Shown here one piece after another: positions 11,501 to 23,165 of a stretch of DNA of 64,000 bases. Within the stretch, counting starts at the first letter, position 1. Every line of letters begins with the position of its first letter. The DNA lies in contig KL647327.1 in the NCBI GenBank assembly GCA_000727475.1, positions 451,011 through 515,010 on the forward strand, given 5' to 3'. This DNA is from Sarcocystis neurona. Lineage: Eukaryota; Apicomplexa; Conoidasida; Eucoccidiorida; Sarcocystidae. The notes beneath the pieces were generated by a model. It saw only the letters and a program-made list of their open reading frames with translations. It searched no databases and had not been told where the DNA came from. The translations under genes were made by a program, and so were the position numbers.

Positions 11501-14500
11501 CAGCGGTTTCCGGACAGTTCGCTGCTTGAGGGGGAGGAGAAGCAGCAGCAGCGGCAGCGCACCCCAGAAAAGCCGCAGCAAGCGCGAAACCCACAACGGC
11601 AACAGAAGCATCCCAGCGGACGCCACACCAGCTGCAGGTGACCGCGCAGCAGCAACGACAGCAGATCCCCCAGCAGCAGCGAGAGAGATCCACGAGGGCC
11701 GCACAGATGACACGCCACCGCAGCAACAGCAGCAATCATCTGCGAAGAACACGGCCCACATGCAGTCGTCTAGATATATACGTCTATACAGAGAGAGACC
11801 GATGCGAGACAGGCAATGGGATGTAAGGACACCGGAGATTCGTACGTTCGCGACGCTCTGTAAGTGCAGCTGTGCGTGTCCGGGGAAGAGCGGCGCTGTG
11901 GCAACGCTGTCGATGTGGTGTGGGATGGCGACGGCTGAACTTACGCGTATGAGAGCGACCACCAGAGGGAGTGAGCTCTGCTGTAGTGACCGTTGTTCCT
12001 TGCTGCTGCTGCACGCGCTGCTGCCGTGTCTGGGCGTGACGCGTGGCTGCTTGTCCTTTTTCTCTTTCCCCTGCTGCTGCTGCTGCGGCTCTTGCTGCGC
12101 TCTGCGCTGCTGCGTTTGCTGATGCTGCTGAGGGAGCAGCGCATTCAGCACCGCCTGCAGAACCCCCAGCAGCTGCGGCTGCGTCCCCGGTGGCTGCTGT
12201 TCCCGGTGCAGCTCCTCCGGCTCCTGCGAGCCGCGCGTCCCCGCCGTCTCACGCAGCAAAGTGCCACTCGCCCCCTGCTGCTGTAGATCCCCACTCCGCT
12301 GCTGCTGCTGCTGCTCGTCCCGCTGCTGCGGCTGGTCCACCGACGCTGCGTCCGGGGTCCCTCCGCAGATGCTGCTGCTGTCGCTGCCTTCGCCAGGGGT
12401 TGCTGTGCCGCTCGAGAAATAAAAAGGTCTGCAGAACAATTGCAGCAACCAGCACACGTCACGTTTCAGCAGCAGCAGCAGCAAATATGGGGACAGGAAC
12501 ACGTGGAAGTGCTGTTCACCCTTCAATGCCTAGCTTCGGTAGTTCCCACTGCCTCACCACCTGCAACGAGGCCGGGCCGGCCCTGCAGGACTAATGCCTG
12601 CATGCGCCAGACCTCCGGACCATGCGCACTCCTACATCACGCATGTAGGATGCATGCGCATACATAGCGCCACACACGTCTTAGACCCACACACACATAC
12701 ACACACACACACACATACGCACAGCACAGCAGCAGGAGTGACTGGGTGAAGGCTGCTGCTGCTGCTGCAGCGCCTTCTGTAGTGGCTCTCTGGTGCTGCT
12801 GTCCCGTCTGCTCCTGCTGCTGCTCCTGCTGCTTCGTCGCCGCAAGGTGCGGAGTGCTGTGCTGCTCCTCTACCCCCCTGAACTGCTCCTGCTGCTGCTA
12901 CGCCTGCCCCGGCCGGCGGAGTCTCAGCACCTCCGTCTCTCTTCTCCGGCAGCTCTCTGCGCTACAGTGAGAGACGAGACCGAAGAATCAGCAGTTTCTA
13001 CGCGCTGCCCAGCGCTGTACTTCTACACACAAACGCAGGTATAGATCAGCAGACACACATACACAAAACCACACAGGAAGACAGACGGAGACGCACGTGG
13101 GGACGGACAGATGGACGTCGTCCCGTACGAGACACGCAGCTCCATACCTAACCCCTTGCCCGACTTTCCTGGGAAATTTCCTGCATCTCTGTGGAAAGTG
13201 CCTTCAAGCAGGTGCTTCGCAGCTGCAAGAAGGTGACACAAAGAACGTGTGTCACTACGCATGCAACGGTGTCCGCAGGCGGGTGCGCGGGCCTCTGCAG
13301 AAGCGACGCTTTTTGTTGGGCGAGAAAGAGCAAAAAGGACGAGACGCATTGGGACAAGAAGGACGGAATGATGGGACGGATCGAGATACGTAAACGGAAG
13401 GAAGGGAAGCTCACGCGGCGTTGTCCATCGCGCTTTGCAGCTGCCACAGGACCCATTGCACCGACGGGGCGCCTGCTGCTGCTCCTGCAACGCCCGTGGC
13501 AGCAGCAATGACGCCCTGCAGTGCGCCGCGTGCCGCCGCCGTGGACGCGCTGGTCCTCGCTGGGGCCGCAGAAGCAACGACTGCTCCTGCTCCAGCTGGT
13601 GTTGCACTTCCTCCGCCCGCTGCTGTACCAGTGCCTTTCCCATTTCCCCCGCTGCTACGACCCCACTTGCTGCTGCTTCTGCCTTTCCCTCCACCCCCCT
13701 GGCCGCCGCCGGTGCTGCTGCCCGCCCTGCTGCTGCTGCCGACACGAACACTGCTGTTGTTGCTTCCTGCAGGCGCCCCTCCGGGGCCCGGCGTGCTTCC
13801 GCCCGATGCTGCTGTTGCTTCCACCCCCCCCGCTCCTGGACTTTTCACTGCGCCACTCGTCGACCCCGTTCTACACAGTGCGTCTCTACTCTTCGCGCTG
13901 CTGCTGTTTTTCGGCGAGTCGCTGTTCAGCAGCGGCGCGCCGTCGGTGCTGCTGCTGCTTGTTGGGTTGCTGCTGTCGTTGCTACTCTCTGCAGCGGTGC
14001 TTGTGTCGCTCTCGGCGGCTGTCCTGCTCGTGCTGTTGCTGCTGCTGCTGCTCTCCCCCCCCTTGCAGGGGAGCTGGCACGGAACTTCGCCTGCAGCTGC
14101 GCCGCTGTTGACTGCGCGGGGCGGGACTGCTGCAGCAGTAGTAGAGCTCTTTCTCTTCTTGCTGCTGCCGTTGCCTCTGCCTCCTCTCCCTGTCCCACTG
14201 TTGCTGCTGTGGGAGCCGACACCGGCCTCGAGACCAGGACTGCTGCTGCTGCTGGACATCTGTGCCCTTGGCGTCCACGCCGCAGGAGCTGTAGCAGCGT
14301 CCCGCCCCGCAGATCCCGCGGCGCCTCTGCTGTCAGCAGCAACAACTGCACGCGCAGCAGCAGAAACTGCAGAGGGCAAAGCGGCGGCGGCCGCAGTTGC
14401 TGCTGCTGGTGAAGCAGCAGCAGCAGCGGGAGCAGCAGCAGAAGCAGGGTGTCCGGCGACGATCGCAGCAGCAGCAGCCTGCGCATTCGCAAGCAAAATT

Positions 14501-15837
14501 TTGTAGCTCAGGCCGCTGGTCTTGAGGTGGGCTAGAGCTGCTGCATCACCCCACAGCTGCTCGAGAGTGTCCATGTGTTCGTACGACGCGAACGGAGAGC
14601 AGGACGGAACATGCGTCGGCGGGATGCGCAGCAGCGACCCAAAGGCTCTCCAAAAGGAGAAAGGAGTAACGCGCATACGGGCATCGCACTCGTGCAGCAG
14701 CTTCAAAATTCTCGGCTTCTCCTGCCGCAGACGGTTGCGGCTTCGCTGCTGCTGCTGCTGCTGTAGCAACAGCAACTGACGCTGCTGGTGCTGCGTGCGC
14801 CCCAGCGCCGCGAGCCGCTGCTTCTGCAGCAGTCGGCTGCTGCTGCTGCTGCGCAGCGCAGCCCCCCCCACTGCACCCGTGGTAAGAGACGCAGACGGCG
14901 GGGTGGACGAAAAATAGGACGAGGAGACAGGGGAGGAGGCAGCGGCAGCAGGAGCAGCAGTGAGCGAAAAAGCAGAAGAAGACGCAGCAGCGGAGGCAGA
15001 GGAGGAGGCGCAGGAGGCAGTCGGAAGATGCGCAGGGGACGGCAGTACAGCTCCCGCTGCCGCGCCACTCTCCCTGCTGGGACGCCGGGTCCCGGTGACG
15101 CCAGCAGCAGTCCCCTCGGCCAGGGAGCTGGCAGAAGCACCAGCTGCCACTGCTGCGGCCGGTGAGGAACGGGCTGCAGAAGTGCCAGGAGCACCACCTG
15201 CTGGTGAGGGAGAGGCAGCAGCCGCGGGCGGAAACGACTCACGAACACCGGACGACCCCATACGGGACGGAGGAGGAGAAGAAGCAGGAAGAAGCGCCAG
15301 GCCTGCGCAGACGCCGTGCAGCTGCTGCCGCAGTTCCAGCGGCACACGAAGGGGAGCAAGCGACAGACAGAAATCCACTTCCTGCGTCACCGCTCGCAGC
15401 ACCGGTGTCCTGGGCACAGCAGCAGCAGCATCGACGCAGCAAGACGCAGAAGCATCAGCAGCAGGGACACGATCGAGAGCCGCAGCGACAGCAGCAACGT
15501 CCACACGCAGCGGCGGCTGCAGCAGCGAACGGTGACGCAAAAGGAGCAGCAGCAGCAGCCGACACAGCACACTCCCGCAGCGCTGCGCACCAGAGAGCCA
15601 CCGCGGCTTCCCCGCCGCATCGGGCAGCACCGACAAGAAAGTGGCAGCAGGAGCAGCAGCAGCTACGGCAGCAGAAAAAGCGAGGACTGGCAGTAGCAGA
15701 CATGCGAACAACAGCAGCTCAAACAAAGGCCAAAAGCACCGGCCGGAGAAGGTTCCTTCACACGGGATGCCAACGAGACGCGCTAATGTATCTTCACAAA
15801 TACATACGTACTGCGGCATCATACACCCAGCCGGCAT
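5567..15837 (-). CDS. Giant low-complexity multi-pass membrane protein, unrecognised
   Basis: At least two exons. The ATG at 15835-15837 opens 807 codons to a GTGAGC donor after 13415. The next exon starts at 12428 after TTGTTCTGCAG; both sides are phase 2. From there the frame stays open to a GTAAGC donor after 5567, so the 3' end is missing. The first exon has a hydrophobic N-terminal stretch (about residues 35-70) and a less repetitive block with RIPPTHVPSCSPF. The long exon encodes hydrophobic helices near 11530-11610, 11430-11505 and 11125-11235, a conserved-looking block at 8400-8620 (motif LYGDIFTLLALRN, then a hydrophobic run), and two more hydrophobic runs near 7075-7155 and 7320-7390, separated by Gln/Ala/Ser repeats. 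A likely intron (donor CGC|GTAAGT after 11945, acceptor before 11739) shows that the long frame is not all exon; I could not carry the phase cleanly through it. No family recognised. A multi-pass membrane role is inferred from hydrophobicity alone. It could also be two adjacent genes. Confidence 0.5.
12429..13414 (-). repeat. Probable intron with CA and CTG repeats
   Basis: Lies between the two phase-compatible exons of the giant gene. It contains a (CA)n run at about 12685-12720 and a CTG-rich plus-strand tract at 12750-12910. No convincing coding block of its own. If 5567-15837 is really two genes, this is the intergenic region instead. Confidence 0.4.
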
Positions 15838-17159
15838 GCATATATATAGAGAGAGTTCACACGTGTGTATCTATATATATATATCTTTCTTATACTGGCA
15901 TATATATAGAGAGACACAGAGAGGGAGAGCGAGAGATAGAGAGATACAGAGACCACACACGTGTACATATATATATGTATGATTCGTATACTGGCGTGTA
16001 TATATATATACGTATATGTGTAGATCCATACAAATATATATGTGTATATAGATCTTGCCTGTCTTTGCATGTGTGTACGTATACGGGTGTGACGCGGAAG
16101 ACACGTCTGTGCATGCATGCGTTCCAGAGTGGACGGGAAGGTCTACCCGTGGGCGCCGCCGCCGACGCAGACACCCGACTCCTGACCCACGCAGACATGT
16201 TGGAGCAACATGCAGCGTTTTCGTAGAAGTGCTGGCAACGTTGCACAGGTGCGTCAATATGTGGGCTTCTTCTCTAGAGAAAATTATGTTGCATGCGGCG
16301 GGGGGAGCGGGAAGATCAGCACACGGCCTCAAAGATACATATCCACATTTGCAGGACGACAGACGCATGCAGACCTCAAACAGAGTCACCGACAGTATCC
16401 CTAAAGCGCACAAGCAGCCACAAATATGCATGCACCCGCCAGTACGCCAGAGAGGCACACATATATATGTGCATATATATATATATATATGTTCGTATAT
16501 GTACACAAATATTCCTACACATATAAACATACACATGCTTGTATACATTCGTGTGTATACTTGTGTGTGTACAAAACGATCCATACAAAGCTACGTCTAA
16601 ACGTATAGATATATTCACACGAACGAATATATCACAAGACAGCTTCATGAAGACAGAGCGGCACCGGGACAGAGAGAAGAGGCGGCGAAAAACAAGTGAA
16701 ACGCCGTCCCCACGGCAGGTGGAAGAGGAGATGCCCGGCCGGGCACGTCTCTCTCGCGTGGCAGCCAACGTCTGCATGCGCCTGCTCGTCCATTCCGGCC
16801 CTCACCTGCAACCGTAGTTTCGACCCACTCCGTGCATGTCCCCTTTTCACACATAGGTTAGATATGTGTATATCTATATATATACATGTGTGCTCGGATA
16901 TATACACATACACAGATATATATATACGTGTATACGTGCATGTGCATATACACATATATATACACACGCATGCGAGGGGGATATTTCAGCAGATGCGAAG
17001 AGCCAGCAGCGCCGCTGCAGAGTGAAGCAAACAGACGCCCGTCACATGTCGTCGGGACCCACGTGCGCATGCGTTAAATTATTTACATTTGCGGAGAGGA
17101 GCCGGCACAGGACCCTCGTCACCCACACCTGCAAGAGCGAATGTCCTGACGCCCACGTC
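15838..17159. other. AT microsatellite block, no gene
   Basis: Runs of TATATATA with CGTA and GTGT interruptions recur at 15840-16060, 16440-16520 and 16860-16970. Between them lie short mixed-composition stretches with no supported frame. The block starts immediately 5' of the giant gene's ATG, so it probably holds that gene's promoter, but I cannot point to an element. Confidence 0.65.
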
Positions 17160-17575
17160 CCTGCATGCATCAACGTATAAGTAAGCCCTTGCCTCGGGTT
17201 TCCTCCTCCCTTCCTTGCACACATGATCTGCCTGTATATATACGTCCTGCCATTCGCATGCAATTATATCTGTGTAGACGGGGATGCCCACACCCCCCCC
17301 CCTGCATGCATCCTCCACGGCTGGCGATACATGTGTCACCTCCCTGCATGCATTTATGGGTGTATGCCCACACATCTCAATGCACGAGTATATGTGGAAG
17401 TATACATACGCTTGTGCCCCTGTATGCGTTCACGGGGGATATGTACGCGTGCGTGTGTCTATAGGTAGGCCCATGAGTCTGCATGCGTTCCCGTATGGGG
17501 ATCCACACGCCCGTCTCCCTGCAGATGCATGCGCACGTGTGTCTACCCAGTCACGCCCGTCCTCTGCGCATGCAT
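17160..17575. repeat. TGCATGC-rich degenerate minisatellite
   Basis: GCATGC words occur at about 17163, 17258, 17303, 17346, 17480, 17525 and 17568, several inside the phrase CCCTGCATGCAT. Spacing is irregular (about 40-130 bp), and the intervening sequence repeats words such as GCCCACAC and GTGTCTA. GCATGC is an established AP2-domain target in Plasmodium and common upstream of coccidian genes; here it overlaps the 3' end of a minus-strand gene, so a repeat origin is equally likely. Confidence 0.55.
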
Positions 17576-20500
17576 TTTTGTGGCCCCGCTTACGTACACC
17601 CGCGCTGCTGCGTACATACGCGTGTACGCAGAGGTCTCTGTTTAAAAGAGGAGGGGCGCAGTAACGCAGAGAACAGGACGCGAGCAGCAGATGCTGCAAC
17701 GCACACGAGGACCGCAGCCCATCGCGCGCAGCAAAGCAGACGGAAGAAAGGAAGGAGCAGCGGGAGCAGCACGGACGAAGCAAATCCGCAGCAGCAGTAG
17801 AGAAGCGAGCGATAAAGAGCAACAGCAGGAAGTGCTGGTGGCACGGGAGCGCAAAGGCAGACGGAAGAGAGAGCAAGGACTCACCGCTCCTCTACGTGGT
17901 GCTGCTCACGAGCAGCAGCCGCAAAGAAAGTGAACAGCAGCTGCTGCAGGAAAAGGAGCAGCTGCAGCGTCGCTTGCTCAGAATTCAGCAGCGTTGCTTC
18001 CCCGCCCATCTCCACACTTTTTTCCGCTCCTGCTCCGGCTCTCTCTGCGTCCCTCGCGGCTGTTGCTGCTGCTGTCGCCCCCCCTCCTCCCACCGCTGCT
18101 GGCTCTGCCGCTGTCGGGCTGTACAGCAACAACGTCGGACGCTTCGCCGCTGCTGCTGCTCCTCCTCCTGAACGCTGCAGGGCTCTCTCAAGCGCTTGTC
18201 GTTCTACACACAGGCATGCTCCCCCCCACACACACACACACACGCATATCTACAGACGCCTACAACAGACACCCACATACATATACACGCGCACGCACCC
18301 ATGGCTACACCACAGAGCCCAGGGCGAAGCACCTACACAAACACGCATACAAACACGCATACAAATACATATATATGCACATACACAGGGAAACACAAAG
18401 AGAGAAAATATAAATATATACATATATATAGAGAGAGAAACTATAGATGCATATGTGGAGGGAGAGCGCCCATATGTACAGATCTTAGTGAGGTAAGTGT
18501 CAAGCAGCTTCACAAACATACACAACATTCGTACACATTATATACGTCTATATATGAAGAGAGACAAGTTACATATATATATATATATATATGTTACATA
18601 TATATATGTATATATATATGAATACGGAGAGAAACGACAGTGAAGCAGGCGCCCATATATGTAGACGTAGAGTGGCACACGCGTACGCAGAAGCAGAGAG
18701 AAGGAGAGCCAGGCGTGACGCACGCACGTCCAACTAAATTCGGCAACGGAATGTTCTTCTACGTGACGCAGGCTGAGATGCCTGATAGGGTCCCTATTAA
18801 CAGAGACATGCAGGGGCGGGGAGGCCGTGCACGCGCAGAGCCACGGGGCCGGCTTTGACACCTGGCAAGAAAAGAGAAGAGCTGCGCTGCTTCTCCGCAG
18901 ACCCATGCCACCAAGCAGCCACGGGTCATCGCAGGATCGCGCTTCCTCCTCACGTGCGGCGACCCACCTCCCGTTCCTTACTAAACAACTGGCACGCTAC
19001 TAAATACAAAGAGAAGCGTCTTCAACAGAAACGGTAAATGGAGGACAGCTGTCGGCCGAGTGCTCTCCCTGCACCGGCAGTCAGCACAGGACCGCCGCCG
19101 GCACGCAGCACCAGCAGCAGCACCAGCAGCGGCAGCACCAGCAGCAGCAGCGGCGGCACCAGCAACAGCAGCAGCAGCAGCACCAGGAGCAGCGGCAGCA
19201 CCAGCAGCAGCAGCAAGAGCGGCTTATCGTTCATCATAGACGTGCCTCTGTTCCCCATTTCCGTGTTCTACGCAGTCCCCGCGCCCAACTGTCTTTCTCC
19301 AAAATCAACGGAGCAGCCCCACACGCCTGTCGATACCCCGCAACAACAGCGCTTCACTGCAGTATGTATACATATATGTAGATATATGCATGCAGCAGCG
19401 GTCACCCGGTCTGTTTACCGCGCAGCACTTCTCCCTTGTGGAGGACATGCAGCAGCCAACCCCCCACGCTGACCATCCAGCAGTCAATCACCAAAGAAAA
19501 GCGAGGTCGCTTCACCCTTCCCGTCTTTTGTGTACAACACATCCTGTCGTCCATGACGGAAAACGCACACAGCAGTCGTCCCCTCTCCGCAACGTCTTCG
19601 CAGCAGCAGCAGCCATGCACAAACACATACACATACTACAAGGCAAGCAGCAGCAGCCATACATACACGCACGCAGCAGTGGCCATACACACACGCACGC
19701 AGCAGTGGCCATACACACACGCACGCAGCAGTGGCCATACGCACACGCACGCAGCAGCAGCCACACATACACGCGTGAAGCAGCCACACATAAACACATA
19801 CTGGAACGCATGCAGCAGCCCTACTCACACAAGTGACGCACGCAGTCGCCATACCTGCCCAGTGACGCATGCAGCAACCACACACACACGCAAACACACA
19901 CAGATACTGTGACGCCTTTGCAGGAGTGAGACATATGCACATCATCAGCGAAGCATCTTCCCCAGTCAGCAGCGACAAGCACGTGGTGCTGCTGCTTCCC
20001 CCCACCCCCCCCCTGGGGTCCCGCCCTCCCGACAGTTGCCTATCGGCGCAGCGGCCTGAGAACCGGAGCGTGATGCAATGCCGTAGCGCGCAGACGCTGT
20101 AGCGCGACGGGGCTCTGGACACGGCAGATGCGGCGGCAACCGCTTCTTCCCCAAGTCTCGCATGCAGCAGCTGCTTTGCTTATCGTTCGGCAGACCTGCC
20201 TCGGCTGCTGCAGCTGGCAGACGGGAAGAGGGAACAGCGACCCCTCCGCTCTCACTACACACACGGGATAGGTGCAGCAGTCACGTGCCGTTTCTCAGAG
20301 AGACGCAGAAATCTACTCTTTTTCAACTAGTAGTTCCACAAGGACATCGCAGCAGCAGCAGTCGTCGCAGCAGCAACAGCCGTCGCAGCAGCAACAGTCG
20401 TCGACAAGTCAGACCTGCAGCAGCGTTTCTTCAAAACGACATGCAGCACGTGCTGTGTCTCCCAGGTGCATGCGGAAGAAGAGCCGCCCCCTCCGCGGAG

Positions 20501-23165
20501 GAACTGGCGTAGCAGCTCCTCCTCTCGAACTACATGAAGCAGCGATTCCTTTGGAAACGCATGCAGCAGCAGCAGGCATTCTTCTGCAGCATCCTGAATA
20601 TACCCGTTACGACTCTCTTGAAGAGGATCGCACAAAAACGCATGCAACAGTCGTCTCCGCCGTCGAGTCATGACCCACCTTCCAGCTGAAGCTCGCGCAG
20701 CTGTCGCTGCAGCCGCGCATGCTGCTGCAGCGCGAAGCGCAGACGAAATTCCACTTCTGCCTCCTGCTCGTGAGGCGTCTCCCCACCATCGCTGCTGCTG
20801 TGTCTCAGGCGTCCCGCTGCAGGTCCTGCTGCCGTCCCGGCTGCTGTTTCTTCTCCTCCTTCTGCTCCTGTGCTTGTGTCTGCTGCGGCGGTTGCCGAAG
20901 AAGAGGACTCCCCTGCAGCCTGCAGGGCGTCAGCAGTCTGCTGCTGCAGCGCCTCCTCCGGAAAAAAACTGTCGCGTTGCTGCTGCTGCTGCAGCACGTG
21001 CAGCAGCCACAGGACTTTGCGCGGTGGCTGGCGCTGCAGCAGACCGAGGGCGTGCTGCATGGCAGCAGCGGCAGCACCAAAGTCCCCCAACAGCAGCAGC
21101 ACCTTGACCAGGCGGCTGCTGGCTGCTACATGCTGCGGCTGCAGCAGCAGCACGTACTCAAGAGCTCGCCTGCAGTACCGCAGCGTGTCTGCTTCAGAGG
21201 GAGATAGCAGCGGGCGCTGCGGCGGAGATAAGATCGTTGCTAGCTGCAACCGCCTGCAGCAGCCATTCCTGCTGCTGCTGTAAAGTGCTAGCCCTTTCCT
21301 TCCGTCCCAGCTCTTTCGAGTCGCGCTGCATGCGCCTGCTCGGTCTGCTGGTGTTCCTGCTGTCGCTCCTGCTGCTGCAGGCGTCCCCGGAGACCCCGGT
21401 TGCCCGGCTGCTCCGGCGAGTCCCTCTGCTGCTGTTGCTGCTGCCCTTGCAGCACCGGTGTCGCCTACTGCTGATGTCTTTGGCTGCGGAAACACGTCTC
21501 CTGCCGTTGTTGCTGCAAGCGAATTATCCAAACCCTGAGCAGCAGCAGCAGCAGCAGGCGCAGCCTCAGGAAGGTGGTGGTGGTGGTACTTGCGCTTGCG
21601 TCCCTTGCTCACTGGGCCTGTCGCAGCAGCTGTGGGGTCTGCAGCAGCAGCGGCACCGGCAGCATAGCTGCACGCGCCACCTCCTGCAGCAGCAGCAGCG
21701 TGTCCGCCAGCGGTGCCGACGCCGGTGCCACTACTACCGGTGCTGTACGCCTCTTCTGTTGCAGCAGCAGCCAGCGCCGCGGAATGCGCAGCAGCGGCAA
21801 GGGCCCGGTCGCTACGTTCCTTCTCCAAGCGGTTCCTGAGGTCCATCATAGCTGCAGCCGCCCCGTACAGCGCCGCAGAACGCTGCTGCAGCCCCATCAC
21901 TTCGGTGATCCACTGAAAACTCTCCGTAAAACAAGCAACGGCCTCTCTTTCTCTCCCTAGTTGCCTCATTATCTCTGCCAGCATGACGAGACTCTTGAAC
22001 CCCAGCGCGCAGCCTTTGGCTGCTTCTCTAGGGGAGAGTAGCAGCCCGAGCTGCCGCTGGTGCGGCAGCAGCTGCTGCAGTTGGAGCCACCGCACCTGCT
22101 GCTGCCAGGGTTGCTGGGGCTGGGGAGCCTGCTGCTGCTGCTCCTTCGCGAGCAAGTTGCTGCTGTACAGAGTCGGCAGGCCGCAAGCACCCAGGTGACG
22201 CACGGCTGCGCCGCACAGACACGCCGCCCGCAGCAGGGGCTCCTCCTGCCGCAGCAGCAGCGAAGACAAACCACCACCACTCCCGCTACTGTTATTCCGG
22301 CGAAGTTGCTCCTGCTGCATATCTGACCCGACAACTTCAGATCGCTGCTGCTGAAGCACCTCCGCTTCCTTCAGCAAACGGACGGCGAGTCGTAAATGCG
22401 CAGCAGCCTCCTCTCTCCCAGGAGACGACAAAGCAAGAGGTGCTGCTCCTGCTGCTGCTGGTGAGGCCGGCGCGGCAGCCCCTCCTCGACGTCCCTCTGC
22501 CGCCGCCGCTGCTGCTCCTCCGCCTCCTCTTCCCAACAGAGCCCCCGCCGAAGACGTCGCCCCTGCCGAGGTCGCTGCTGCGCCGACGGAGGGGAGGGCA
22601 GCCGACGCCGCAGCAGGGGCAGCGGCAGAGGAAGCAGGACACCCATAGCGTCCCGTCGAGACGCCTGCAACACCTGCCGGCAAATTTAGAGACTTCATGA
22701 TGCTAGCTGTCTCGAATGCGCCCGGGCATGCAGAAGACGACCCCCCCAGTACCACATACGCTGGAAAAGGAAATGCAGCAGCAGCAACGGCGGGGCCCAC
22801 GTATACTGAAGGCGGATGTCTCTAACCCCCGCCACACACGCCGCAGCAGGACCGGATCCTTGCGGCGTCTCGACTCAGCACCAGCAGCAGCGGCAACGGC
22901 GGTCGGGAGGGAGCAAGAAGAAGCGCCTTGCGACAGAAGTTGTCCCGCCGGCAGACGACACACGAGCAGAAGGAAACGCAGCAGCAGAGGAGCAAATGAA
23001 CAGAGGCAGACGAACAGGAAACTGACGGCGACACAGATATCCCTGAAGACTTGGTGTACTGCAGTATTTATGGAGAAAGCGAGTCAGTCCTCCCAATATG
23101 GCTTCCCGTCGCGCGCGGCCGGCAGCAGCAGCAGTGTCTTCTTCTGTGGACGTCAGCAACACATG
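17430..23165 (-). CDS. TPR-like / coiled-coil protein, 5' end unresolved
   Basis: Four phase-compatible exons: 23165-23027 (donor GTCAGT), 22760-20679 (acceptor CATTTCCTTTTCCAG, donor GTGGGT), 18203-17885 (donor GTGAGT) and 17637-17430 (acceptor TCTTTTAAACAG, stop TGA). The main exon has helical, TPR-like blocks, for example MLAEIMRQLGREREAVACF and a later one around YVLLLQPQHVAASSRLVKV, separated by Ala/Gln/Ser runs. The exon 2-3 junction preserves a coiled coil (QLRELQLE joined to ERQALERALQR), which supports joining across the 2.5 kb intron. TPR proteins are protein-interaction scaffolds; no partner or compartment can be named. The first exon is the weakest, and an alternative start is the ATG at about 22698 (MKSLNLPAGV). 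An alternative exon near 20.4-20.6 kb is also in phase, so splicing may vary. Confidence 0.55.
18400..18625. repeat. TATA microsatellites in intron
   Basis: Several ATATATAT runs (about 18411-18432, 18568-18622) with GAGAGA interruptions, inside the large intron of the TPR-like gene. They follow a (CA)n run at 18230-18245. Confidence 0.75.
19095..19215. repeat. Interrupted (CAG)n tract
   Basis: About 40 CAG-type triplets with CAC and CGG interruptions. It reads Ser/Thr-rich on plus and Leu-rich on minus. It lies in the intron between 18203 and 20679 of the TPR-like gene, so it is probably not translated, although a plus-strand frame starting at 19038 stays open through it. Confidence 0.7.
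19645..19830. repeat. 26-bp minisatellite
   Basis: Unit approximately AGCAGTGGCCATACACACAC followed by GCACGC. Three near-perfect units lie at about 19673-19750, with degenerate units on either side. It is followed by further CACACA-rich sequence to about 19905. Located in an intron of the TPR-like gene. Confidence 0.8.
20340..20404. repeat. 21-bp CAG-type tandem repeat
   Basis: About three units of GTCGCAGCAGCAACAGCC type. It is a purified local expansion of the CAG background, close to the 3' donor of the main TPR-like exon. Confidence 0.7.

Noticed and set aside
2700..15900. Many plus-strand Leu/Cys/Ser-rich frames
   Set aside because: CTG/CAG triplets lack stops in several frames on both strands. 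These frames have no splice support and only homopolymer content.
19640..19910. CRISPR-like regular repeats
   Set aside because: Units are contiguous, without unique spacers, and the genome is eukaryotic. It is a minisatellite.
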